Under the pieces are notes generated by a model, which saw only the letters and a program-made list of their open reading frames with translations, was not told the DNA's origin and ran no database searches. Shown here in pieces: positions 55,747-64,000 of a stretch of 64,000 bases of DNA. The first letter of the stretch is position 1, and each line of letters begins with the position of its first letter. The position numbers and the translations under genes were made by a program. This DNA is from Deltaproteobacteria bacterium (lineage in GTDB: Bacteria > Myxococcota_A > UBA796 > GCA-2862545): positions 62,001 through 126,000 of the forward strand of contig REDI01000043.1 of assembly GCA_007693595.1 (NCBI GenBank), given 5' to 3'.

Positions 55747-56591
55747 GCTCGAACCTGGGCCCGCCGGTCCTGGCGTCGGATCCACAGCCAGGCGGGCAGG
55801 GTCGTGCTGAGCGCGGCCAGGGCCCAAGCGACGGCCCCGCCAAGGAGCGGTCCGACCGCAGGAAAGGTCCACGCGGCCAGCAGGGCGTAGGTGCCGACCG
55901 CCGCCGAGCCGAGCATCATCGGGCCGACGGCTCCTGCGGGAACGGCTTCGCCTTGAGACAGCCACAAGGCGACCATCGTCGTCAAGAAGATCGCGGGAAA
56001 GACGCTGGCGACCCCCCCGGCGAGATCGCCCCCGGTCCGACCGATCACCACCGCGGTCCCGATGGCGGCCCCGGCAAAGAGGCCACGCATCACGAGGACC
56101 CCTGGCCCGACCTTGCGGGAGCCCCTCGGTGCGGGGCGGGGCCGAGCGGTCGCCCAGAGTCCTATACCCACGAGCCCCGCGAGGCCGATCAGTCCGGCCC
56201 CCAGCGCCGGAAGCTCCGCGCTGAGCCAGGCGCGGAGGGCGAGGACCACTCCGAGGGCGCCGACGAGCCAGACCGAGAGGGAGAGGAGGCTCATCGTGGT
56301 CAGCCTGGCCCCCAACCCCCAGCCCTCGGGGATCTTCTGAGGGAAGATCCTCCAGCACCAGAGGAAGCCGGCGTTGAGCATCATCGCGGGAGGGACCGCA
56401 GCCATCGCCTCGGTCATGGCCGAGGCTTCGCCGGTCCACAGCCCCAGGCTCGCGGGGACGATGGTGGTCGGGAGGGTGCCGATCAAGCCTCCCAGTTTTC
56501 CGCCGAGCTGCTCGATGGCGACGGTGACACCGACGCTGACAATCGCCGCGAGTAAGGCGGGCCACCACGCGGCGGCGAGCAAGTCGAGCAT
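55713..56591 (-). CDS. Polytopic membrane protein of unknown function
   Basis: A 292-aa protein with about nine to ten hydrophobic segments and a short polar C-terminus. It opens LLAAAWWPALLAAIVSVGVT and includes GKLGGLIGTLPTTIVPASLG and GPMMLGSAAVGTYALLAAW. No transporter signature is recognised. It converges on the SDR gene (34-nt overlap) and is divergent from hemD, so each side has its own promoter. A small-molecule transporter or permease is a guess. Confidence 0.7.
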   Translation of the reverse strand: MLDLLAAAWWPALLAAIVSVGVTVAIEQLGGKLGGLIGTLPTTIVPASLGLWTGEASAMTEAMAAVPPAMMLNAGFLWCWRIFPQKIPEGWGLGARLTTMSLLSLSVWLVGALGVVLALRAWLSAELPALGAGLIGLAGLVGIGLWATARPRPAPRGSRKVGPGVLVMRGLFAGAAIGTAVVIGRTGGDLAGGVASVFPAIFLTTMVALWLSQGEAVPAGAVGPMMLGSAAVGTYALLAAWTFPAVGPLLGGAVAWALAALSTTLPAWLWIRRQDRRAQVRAQTESIPPSTT

Positions 56592-56640
56592 GGCATCCTC
56601 GGGGAGGGGCGTGAGCGAGAGGGTCGGTTAGCCGATCCCG

Positions 56641-57350
56641 ATGGCTGATGAAGACCTCATCTCACCCCCGAAGCTCCGGGCGCTGATCACCCGAGCGGCC
56701 GACGACGCGAAGCCCTTGTGCGAGGCGCTGCGTGCGCGTGGATTGGAGCCGGTGCTCGTGCCGCTGATCCACAAGGTGCCTGACCTTGAGGCGGTGGCGG
56801 AGGTGGCCGCCCGCGGTCATGACGGCTGGGTGTTGACCTCCCCCGCGGCCGTCCGAGCCTTGAGAGAGGTCCGGGTGAGGCCCGCGTGGGTTGCAGCGAT
56901 CGGACCCGCGACCCGGCGCGCCGCCGAGGATCAAGGGATCGCGGTCGATCGGGTCCCACCCCGCGCCTTGCGCGAGGCCATGATCGAGGCCCTCGGGGAG
57001 CTTCGCGGCCAGCGCGTCCTCTACCCCAAGTCCGATCGGGCGCCACCGGGCCTCTCCGAAGCCCTGCGGGCCTCGGGGGCCCGGGTCGACGAGGTGGTGG
57101 CCTACCGTAACGTGGAGCCCCTCGGCGTCGCGCGGGCTCTCCGGGCGGTCTGGCCTGTGGATCTGGTTCTGCTCCTCAGCGGATCGGCGGCCCGCCGCCT
57201 CGCCGCCCACATTCCGCCCCCCTGGGAGGACCGGGTGAGGGTGCTCGCCATCGGCCCGTCGACCGAGGAGGCGGCTCGTGCCCAGCGGATCCGAGTCGAT
57301 GCGGTGGCGGATCCTCACACCCTCAGCGGCCTGCTCAGCCTCCTCGAAGC

Positions 57351-57366
<16 letters not shown>
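56641..57366 (+). CDS. hemD: Uroporphyrinogen-III synthase
   Basis: A 241-aa two-domain enzyme that closes hydroxymethylbilane to uroporphyrinogen III. The family is weakly conserved; recognised parts are ALITRAADDAKPLCEALRA, DGWVLTSPAAVRALRE, VAAIGPATRRAAEDQGI, VLYPKSDRAPPGLSEALRA, VDEVVAYRNVEP and VLAIGPSTEEAARAQRI. The position close to hemA and hemC supports it. Its 3' end overlaps the convergent acyl-CoA dehydrogenase by 16 nt. Confidence 0.9.
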
Positions 57367-58502
<1,136 letters not shown>

Positions 58503-58663
58503 ACAGACCTCTCTGGGGGCGTGAAAGCTAAGCGGGGGCTCTATCGCGCTCGGCGCCACCGTCCCATCCCGGTCCCACGACCGATCGCCCCGGTCGGCGG
58601 CCTTGGCGGCGTTTCCGCTCTCCTCCTGACCGGCTACACCTCCTCCTTCCCCGAGGTCCTCCC

Positions 58664-61315
58664 ATGAAGCGCATGTTCCTTATCGACGGCAGCAACCATG
58701 CCTTTCGCGTCTACTTCGGCATGCCTCCCATGAACGCCCCCGACGGCATGCCGACCCATGCGCTCTACGGCTTTACGACGCTGCTCAGCCAGATCCATCG
58801 ATCCTGGGATGCGGACTACATCGCCGTGTGCTTCGACAAGGGCCGCACCTTTCGGAACGACCTCTTCGAGGACTACAAGGGCCACCGCCCCGAGATGCCC
58901 GAAGACCTGCGCGCCCAGTGGCCCGAGTTCCCTGGTCTGGTCGAAGCCTTTGGATTCAAGTCCCTCATCGTCGAGGGGTACGAGGCCGATGACGTGATAG
59001 GGACCCTCGCCAAGACCTACGCCGGCCCCGAGTGCGAGGTCGTGCTCGTGACGGGCGACCGTGACTACTACCAACTCGTCGACGAGCACATCAAGGTGCT
59101 CGACATCATGAAGGATCGCGAGGTCGGCCCCGAGAACGTCGTCGAGATCATGGGGGTCCCTCCAGAGCATATCACCGATCTCCGCGGACTCTCCGGTGAC
59201 AAGTCCGACAACATCCCGGGGGTGCCTCAGGTGGGTGACAAGACCGCTGCGGGCTGGATCAAGAAGTATGGGGATCTGGAGCATGTGCTCGCCCATGCGG
59301 GCAAGATCGGGGGCAAGCGCGGCGCCAACCTCGAGGAGCACGCCGACATGGCCCGGCTCTCGAAGCAGCTCGCGACCATCTGCCTCGACGTGCCCCTCGA
59401 GCTGGGCCTCGAGGACCTCGCGCCTCGGGGGCTCCAGGCCGAGCAGCTCAAGGAGCGCTTCGACCGATGGAACTTCGGTAAGATCGCGCGCAAGTTGCTC
59501 CGTGAAGGTCCCCAGGTGGACAGCAGCGTCTATCGGGCCGTTACCACGTCGCGCGATCTGAAGGCCCTCGCCGAGGATCTGGAGCAGGCCGGCACCTTCG
59601 GCTTCGACACCGAGACCACCTCCTTGGATCCGTTGGTGGCCGAGCTCGTGGGCTTCTCGTTCTCGTGGAGCAAGACGGACGCGGTCTATGTTCCGCTCCG
59701 CCACACCGAGGGGGAGCAGCTCCCCCTCGAGGAGGTCCTCCAAGCCCTCCAGCCCATCCTGGAGCGCTCGGACCTGGGTAAGATTGGCTCCAACCTCAAG
59801 TACGATCTGGTGGTCTGCCGGCAGGCAGGGATCGATCTGCAAGGGATCGCCGGCGACACCATGCTGCTCGACTACGTGCTCGCGGCCCATGAGCGCAGCC
59901 ACGGCCTCGATACCCTGGCGAACCGCTACCTCGCCCACAAGATGACGACCTTCAAGCAGGTCTCGAAGGGGGAGCAGCGCCGCTTCGACGACGTCCCCAT
60001 CGATCGGGCCACCCACTATGCGGCCGAAGACGCTCAGGTCGCGCTCCAGCTTCACGACAAGCTCGAGAGCAACCTCCAGGAAGGCACGGAGTATGTCTAC
60101 CGTCAGATCGAGCTGCCCCTGATCCCCGTGTTGGCCGACATGGAGACCCGCGGGATCCGCCTCGACGTCAACATGCTGGCCATCATCCGCGAAGAGATCG
60201 CCGAACGGGTCGAGCAGGCCGAGCAGGCCTGCTACCAGATCGTCGGGCGGGAGTTCACCCTGGGAAGCGTCCAGCAGCTTCGCGAGATCCTCTTCGAAGA
60301 GCTCGGCTATGAGCCTGGCAAGAAGACCAAGACCGGCTACTCGACCGACAGCTCGGTCCTCGAGAAGCTAGTGGGCCAGCGAGACCCCGACCTGCCTGCG
60401 GCGATCCTCCAGTGGCGGGAGCTCACCAAGCTGCTCTCGACCTACCTCGACAAGCTGCCGACCTTCGTGCACGAGCGCGACGGCCGCATCCACACCAGCT
60501 TCAACCAAGCCGTCGCCGCGACCGGGCGGCTGTCGAGCAACGATCCCAACCTCCAAAACATCCCGGTCCGCCTCGAGGAAGGTCGTCGGATCCGAGAGGC
60601 CTTTATCCCCGAAGAAGGCTGCTTCTTTCTCTCTTGCGACTATAGTCAGGTCGAGCTGCGCATCCTAGCTCACGTCTGCGAGAGCCAGACCCTCATCGAG
60701 GCCTTCGCCTCCGGAGAAGACATCCATCGGCTGACGGCGGGGCGTGTCTTCGGTAAGGACCCAGAGCAGGTCACCCCCGAGCTGCGCAACGCCGCCAAGG
60801 CGATCAACTACGGCTTGCTCTACGGCATGAGCGCCTTTCGTCTCGCGCGCGAGCTGGGCGTCTCCCGCACCGAGGCTCAGCGCTACATGGATGACTACTT
60901 TGCCGGCATGCCCGAGGTTCAAGGCTGGATCAAAGAGGTCCGCGCGAGCGCCAAGGTCTCGGGTCAGGTCACCACCTTGTACGGGCGACGCCGGCTACTC
61001 CCCGGTCTGTCGAGCAAGCGCTGGAACGAGCGCGCCGCCGCCGAGCGCGAGGCGGTGAACACCGTCATCCAAGGCACGGCCGCCGACATCATGAAGCTCG
61101 CCATGCTCGCTGTGCACCGGCGCCTGCGTGAGGAGTCCCTCGAAGCCCGTATGCTGCTGCAGGTGCACGATGAGCTGCTCCTCGAGGTGCCGAGGTCCGA
61201 GCTGGACCAGGTCCGGGAGCTGGTCGTCGGCGAGATGCAAGGAGCGGCCGAGCTCAGTGTGCCGCTCGTGGTCAACGCCGCGGTGGGTACGAGCTGGCGC
61301 GAGGCCCACGCCTGA
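58664..61315 (+). CDS. polA: DNA polymerase I
   Basis: An 883-aa repair and replication polymerase with all three domains. The 5' nuclease has LIDGSNHAFRVYFGMP and SGDKSDNIPGVPQVGDKTAA. The 3'-5' exonuclease keeps FGFDTETTSLDPL, so proofreading is likely active. The polymerase has DYSQVELRILAHV (motif A), AKAINYGLLYGMSAF (motif B) and VHDELLLEVP (motif C). In motif B the residue matching E. coli Phe762 is Tyr716. Length is slightly below E. coli (928 aa). Confidence 0.97.
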   Translation: MKRMFLIDGSNHAFRVYFGMPPMNAPDGMPTHALYGFTTLLSQIHRSWDADYIAVCFDKGRTFRNDLFEDYKGHRPEMPEDLRAQWPEFPGLVEAFGFKSLIVEGYEADDVIGTLAKTYAGPECEVVLVTGDRDYYQLVDEHIKVLDIMKDREVGPENVVEIMGVPPEHITDLRGLSGDKSDNIPGVPQVGDKTAAGWIKKYGDLEHVLAHAGKIGGKRGANLEEHADMARLSKQLATICLDVPLELGLEDLAPRGLQAEQLKERFDRWNFGKIARKLLREGPQVDSSVYRAVTTSRDLKALAEDLEQAGTFGFDTETTSLDPLVAELVGFSFSWSKTDAVYVPLRHTEGEQLPLEEVLQALQPILERSDLGKIGSNLKYDLVVCRQAGIDLQGIAGDTMLLDYVLAAHERSHGLDTLANRYLAHKMTTFKQVSKGEQRRFDDVPIDRATHYAAEDAQVALQLHDKLESNLQEGTEYVYRQIELPLIPVLADMETRGIRLDVNMLAIIREEIAERVEQAEQACYQIVGREFTLGSVQQLREILFEELGYEPGKKTKTGYSTDSSVLEKLVGQRDPDLPAAILQWRELTKLLSTYLDKLPTFVHERDGRIHTSFNQAVAATGRLSSNDPNLQNIPVRLEEGRRIREAFIPEEGCFFLSCDYSQVELRILAHVCESQTLIEAFASGEDIHRLTAGRVFGKDPEQVTPELRNAAKAINYGLLYGMSAFRLARELGVSRTEAQRYMDDYFAGMPEVQGWIKEVRASAKVSGQVTTLYGRRRLLPGLSSKRWNERAAAEREAVNTVIQGTAADIMKLAMLAVHRRLREESLEARMLLQVHDELLLEVPRSELDQVRELVVGEMQGAAELSVPLVVNAAVGTSWREAHA

Positions 61316-61386
61316 GTCTTGGATGAGCACTTTCAGACGCGCGGCGCGGAACCGTGTTAGCCGGTGGTCAAGGTTGAGGAGACGTC

Positions 61387-61983
61387 ATGACCACCCCATC
61401 GCAGCTCGAGTCTCGCGAAGAGGACATCCAGATGGTCCTCGCGGTCCGTGAGGGTGACACGACCGCCTATCGCGGCCTCGTCGAGAAGTACCAAGAGCGC
61501 ATCTACCATATGGTCTACGGTATGCTTCGCAACCAAGAAGACGCCCGCGACATCACCCAAGACGCCTTCGTCAAGGCCTATGACAACCTGCAGAAGTTCC
61601 GGTTGGAGTCCAGCTTCTATACGTGGATCTATCGGATCGCCCGCAACCTGACGATCGACTACCTGCGCAAGCGCAAGCGCCGCCCCGAGACCGAGTTCGA
61701 TGAGCAGGTCGCGACCCGCGACGAGCGCGGTGGGATCGACGAGTCTCACGTGCAAGAGGGTCCTGGTCGAACGCTGGAGCGCAAGCGCTTATACGCGCGG
61801 ATCATGACCGCCATGCAGCAGCTCCCCGAAGATCAGCGCGAGGTGGTGCTGCTGCGTGAACTCGAAGGCTTGAGCTATAAAGAGATCGCTGAGGCCATGG
61901 AGATCCCCGAAGGAACCGTGATGTCGCGCCTTTATTACGCGCGCAAGAAACTCCAGAAGCTCCTCGCTGGCGAGCGGGGCTGA
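61387..61983 (+). CDS. ECF sigma factor (RpoE-like)
   Basis: A 198-aa sigma factor with region 2 (EKYQERIYHMVYGMLRN, DARDITQDAFVKAY, FYTWIYRIARNLTIDYLRKR) and region 4 (LPEDQREVVLLRELEGLSY, KEIAEAMEIPEGTVMSRLYY, ARKKLQ). The start at 61387 follows GAGGAG. The next gene on the strand encodes a membrane protein that should be its anti-sigma partner, 158 nt downstream. The triggering stress is unknown. Confidence 0.95.
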   Translation: MTTPSQLESREEDIQMVLAVREGDTTAYRGLVEKYQERIYHMVYGMLRNQEDARDITQDAFVKAYDNLQKFRLESSFYTWIYRIARNLTIDYLRKRKRRPETEFDEQVATRDERGGIDESHVQEGPGRTLERKRLYARIMTAMQQLPEDQREVVLLRELEGLSYKEIAEAMEIPEGTVMSRLYYARKKLQKLLAGERG

Positions 61984-62141
61984 GGCGTGGACGCTCCGCG
62001 GCCATCCTCGCGCTGGAGGCCGACGGCCGGCTCGTTCCTGGGTCGGGGACGAGCGGGGACCATCTTTTGTGGGTCGGGCGTTGAATACCTGAAGGGCTGT
62101 CGCGTCTGCAGGACGGTGACCCCTGACCTGGAGCTTGGCGC

Positions 62142-63350
62142 ATGACCCATCTCGAAGATCTGTTGATCCGTCTGCGGGACGGCGAGCTCGACGACGCCCT
62201 CCTCGCCGAGGTTCGACGTGCCTTGCGCGCCGAGACTCGCTTGCCCGAAGAGCTTCGTGAGCTTGAGGATCTGGAGCAAGATCCCATCGGCGCGGCCGAG
62301 GCGCTGCTCGGGGTGCTGGGCCATGAGCCGGACTGGCTCGGGGGCCTGATCAGCGAGGCGCTTCGGGTCGAGGCGGGGCTCGGAGCGCATGATGTGGCCC
62401 CTGAGCGCTTCCCTCCCGAAGGCGTCGACGAAGCCATGCTCGACGAGCAGGAGCGAACCGGGTTGCCCCCGGTCGCCTCGGCCGTGCGATTCGAAGCGGG
62501 TCGCGCGGAGATCGTCGTCGGGGTCCTCCGCACGATCGGGGTCACGGAGCCTCCGCTGCTCGATGCGGTCGCCTTCGAGGCGGGTAACGTCGATGTTGCG
62601 GCGGCGGCCGTCACGCGGCTGGGTCATGTCCCCTTGCCGGTCGACGAAGCCGTCCGTGCCGAGGCGGGTGGGGTCGGCGTCGCGCAGGCCTGGGCAGGAC
62701 AGGCCTTCCCTCTGCGGCAGGCGGTCGCCCTCGAGGCGGGTCGCATCCAGGTCCGTGGTCCATGGGACGCTCAAGACGTCTCGCTGGTCGAGGCGCTGGC
62801 AGCCGAGGCTGGGGGGATCGAGCTGGGCGGCCTGTGGCCCGCCCTGCCCCTCGCCGAGGCGGTGCGTGCAGAGGCGGGAAGGGCCGGGATCCAGGGTCCT
62901 TGGGTCGACGACCTGCCGATCCGCGAGGCCATCGCGGTGGAGGGAGGCTCCATCGAACTCGAAGGTCCCTGGACGTCGCTCCCGCTCGTCGAGGCGCTTC
63001 GGATCGAGGCGGGCACGATGGACGTGGTCGAGGCGGTCATGGCTCGCGTACAGCGAAGCTCCATCGCGCCGGATCCTCTCCCCGAGCGGTCGGCCGCCAA
63101 CCGTGGTGGATTCTGGACCTATGCGGGCCTGGCCCTCGCGGCGGTCGCGCTCTTCGCCCTCGTCATCGGGCGCCTGATGCCTCTGGGTGGGATGGGGCTC
63201 GTCGATCTTCCAGACTTTGCCAAGCTAGGTGAGGTCCAGGTCGAAGACTTGTCTTATGGCGAGCAAGCCAACGCAGCGGTTATCCCCTTTGAGGATGAAG
63301 AGGGCAATGGCGTGCTCGTCATCTGGGTCGAGGAGGAAACCGGAGCATGA
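62142..63350 (+). CDS. Putative transmembrane anti-sigma factor with nine EAG repeats
   Basis: A 402-aa single-pass membrane protein. Residues 1-~65 form an acidic helical domain that may bind the sigma factor. Residues ~70-305 contain nine repeats centred on Glu-Ala-Gly (at 77, 118, 146, 174, 198, 222, 244, 267 as EGG, and 289), with spacing shrinking from 41 to 22; the consensus is roughly PLxEAVRxEAGxxxVxGPW. A transmembrane helix (~324-346, YAGLALAAVALFALVIG) is followed by a ~55-aa periplasmic tail. No zinc HxxxCxxC anti-sigma motif is seen. The partner assignment rests on position and topology. Confidence 0.65.
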   Translation: MTHLEDLLIRLRDGELDDALLAEVRRALRAETRLPEELRELEDLEQDPIGAAEALLGVLGHEPDWLGGLISEALRVEAGLGAHDVAPERFPPEGVDEAMLDEQERTGLPPVASAVRFEAGRAEIVVGVLRTIGVTEPPLLDAVAFEAGNVDVAAAAVTRLGHVPLPVDEAVRAEAGGVGVAQAWAGQAFPLRQAVALEAGRIQVRGPWDAQDVSLVEALAAEAGGIELGGLWPALPLAEAVRAEAGRAGIQGPWVDDLPIREAIAVEGGSIELEGPWTSLPLVEALRIEAGTMDVVEAVMARVQRSSIAPDPLPERSAANRGGFWTYAGLALAAVALFALVIGRLMPLGGMGLVDLPDFAKLGEVQVEDLSYGEQANAAVIPFEDEEGNGVLVIWVEEETGA

Positions 63351-63877
63351 GCTATTCGCGCCCCCAGCGCCGCCCCGCGACGGCCGCCCTTCGGCGGAGC
63401 TGGGCGGGAGGGGCCCTCTTGCTTGGCCTGATGGGGGCGCCGGCGCCGGTCGTCGCGGGCCCTCCTGGTGCCTCTGGAACGACTCAGGCGGCCCCAGCCC
63501 CCATGAAGTCCAAGGTCGAGATCGAGGTCATGGTGGTGCACGCGACCAATGCGCACAGTCAGGTCGATCCTCGCCTCAAGCCCGTGCTCCAACACCTTAA
63601 GTTTCTTCAGTTTGAAGGCTTTCAGCTTATCTCTCTCGAAGAGAAGCACCTCGCCGTGGGCAGCGGCCACACCTTCGAGATCGTCGGGGATCGCCAGGTC
63701 AAGATCGACGTGATCGAGCGCAACGAGACCCAGGTCAAGCTCCGGGTGCGCATGTCGAACGCGCGGGGCATGTTCCTCGACACCACGATCCGTATCCATC
63801 GCAACAAGAGCTTCATGGTCGGCGGGCCGGATCACGATGGCGGCAAGCTGCTCTTGCCCATCACGGCCCACTACTGA
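63347..63877 (+). CDS. Exported protein linked to the ECF sigma cluster, function unknown
   Basis: A 176-aa protein that overlaps the previous gene by 4 nt. A signal peptide is seen (ATAALRRSWAGGALLLGLMGA), followed by a Pro/Ala-rich spacer and a ~110-aa beta-rich domain (VEIEVMVVHATNAHSQVDP, RLKPVLQHLKFL, TTIRIHRNKSFMVGGPDHD). I recall similar small exported proteins beside ECF sigma genes in myxobacteria but no function. It is presumably periplasmic and may influence the sigma signalling. Confidence 0.75.
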   Translation: MSYSRPQRRPATAALRRSWAGGALLLGLMGAPAPVVAGPPGASGTTQAAPAPMKSKVEIEVMVVHATNAHSQVDPRLKPVLQHLKFLQFEGFQLISLEEKHLAVGSGHTFEIVGDRQVKIDVIERNETQVKLRVRMSNARGMFLDTTIRIHRNKSFMVGGPDHDGGKLLLPITAHY

Positions 63878-63962
63878 CCTTCGCTTCGGATCGCGCCCGG
63901 CCGGCGTGTCCTTGGCTCACGCGTGTCGCTAGCCCGTTAGCCCTCTTTTCAGGGAGGTGAAC

Positions 63963-64000
63963 ATGGTGGTCGTGATCAGCAACGCGCCCGAGGCCGACGC
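63963..64000 (+). CDS. Start of a gene running off the window
   Basis: ATG at 63963 follows a strong AGGGAGG site. The 12 complete codons visible encode MVVVISNAPEAD. This resembles the N-terminus of CutA-type divalent-ion tolerance proteins, but twelve residues are far too few to decide. Confidence 0.5.
   Translation, partial: MVVVISNAPEAD

Noticed and set aside
61348-61370. GGAAC...GTCA resembling an ECF sigma promoter ahead of the sigma gene
   Set aside because: The spacing (14 nt) is shorter than usual, and the start site would fall inside the ribosome binding region, leaving almost no leader.

Overview
The window is a gene-dense, high-GC bacterial chromosome segment with no intergenic gap above 300 nt. 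The content fits a Gram-negative member of the Myxococcota (formerly Deltaproteobacteria). Evidence for this is a MYXO-CTERM-type sorting tail, PP2C-type and Hanks-type Ser/Thr signalling proteins, lipid A-core type heptosyltransferase-family enzymes, a PBP1B-type peptidoglycan synthase, a lytic transglycosylase, Asp/Thr-rich lipoproteins, and an ECF sigma triad. No tRNA, rRNA, CRISPR array, insertion sequence, integrase or phage gene was seen, so this looks like core chromosome with lineage-specific genes mixed in.

Layout. 0-1.3 kb: 3' part of a type IA topoisomerase with a Lys-rich repeat tail. 1.3-8.4 kb: a 1000-aa zinc-hydrolase fusion of unknown role, a GAF protein with a Pro-rich linker, and two convergent PP2C phosphatases that each carry a cyclic-nucleotide-binding-like domain. 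8.6-12.4 kb (minus): a lytic transglycosylase followed by a five-haem cytochrome. 12.6-19.8 kb: a degenerate histidine kinase/receiver protein, rpmB, a 57-aa protein, a Rossmann/DUF2520 protein, an enoyl-CoA hydratase paired with a biotin-carboxylase-like pseudoenzyme, then rbfA-truB-rpsO. 20-27 kb: pnp, dut, ffh and three overlapping glycosyltransferase genes. 27-29.5 kb: two secreted proteins. 29.5-33.4 kb: yicC-gmk-rel. 33.4-35.9 kb (minus): lipase-like hydrolase-purM-purN. 36-40 kb: a lipoprotein, a pseudokinase fused to a sulfatase-modifying-factor domain, and a UbiB-family kinase. 40.3-46.3 kb: proS, then (minus) a PBP1B-type synthase and transketolase. 46.4-51.4 kb: a beta-propeller protein, a ROK sugar kinase, an ATE/Bpt-like aminoacyl-tRNA-protein transferase, and a fasciclin lipoprotein. 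51.5-57.4 kb: trxA-hemX/ccsA-hemA-hemC, with hemD 1.8 kb downstream behind an SDR gene and a membrane protein. 57.4-64 kb: isovaleryl-CoA-type dehydrogenase, polA, an ECF sigma factor with a repeat-containing putative anti-sigma protein and an exported protein, and the first codons of one more gene.

How they fit together. Housekeeping blocks cover translation and RNA decay (rpmB, rbfA, truB, rpsO, pnp, ffh), nucleotide synthesis (gmk, dut, purM, purN), (p)ppGpp metabolism, haem and cytochrome biogenesis, envelope synthesis, and replication and repair. Between them is a recurring theme: several proteins keep a recognisable fold but have lost catalytic residues (histidine kinase/receiver at 12.6 kb, biotin carboxylase at 16.5 kb, Ser/Thr kinase at 36.5 kb), and one PP2C partner has lost its cyclic-nucleotide motif. 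The least described candidates are the 1000-aa zinc-hydrolase fusion, the biotin-carboxylase pseudoenzyme paired with an enoyl-CoA hydratase, the ATE-like transferase without its cysteine cluster, and the repeat-containing anti-sigma-like protein. All functions are read from sequence by eye; no database search was run.
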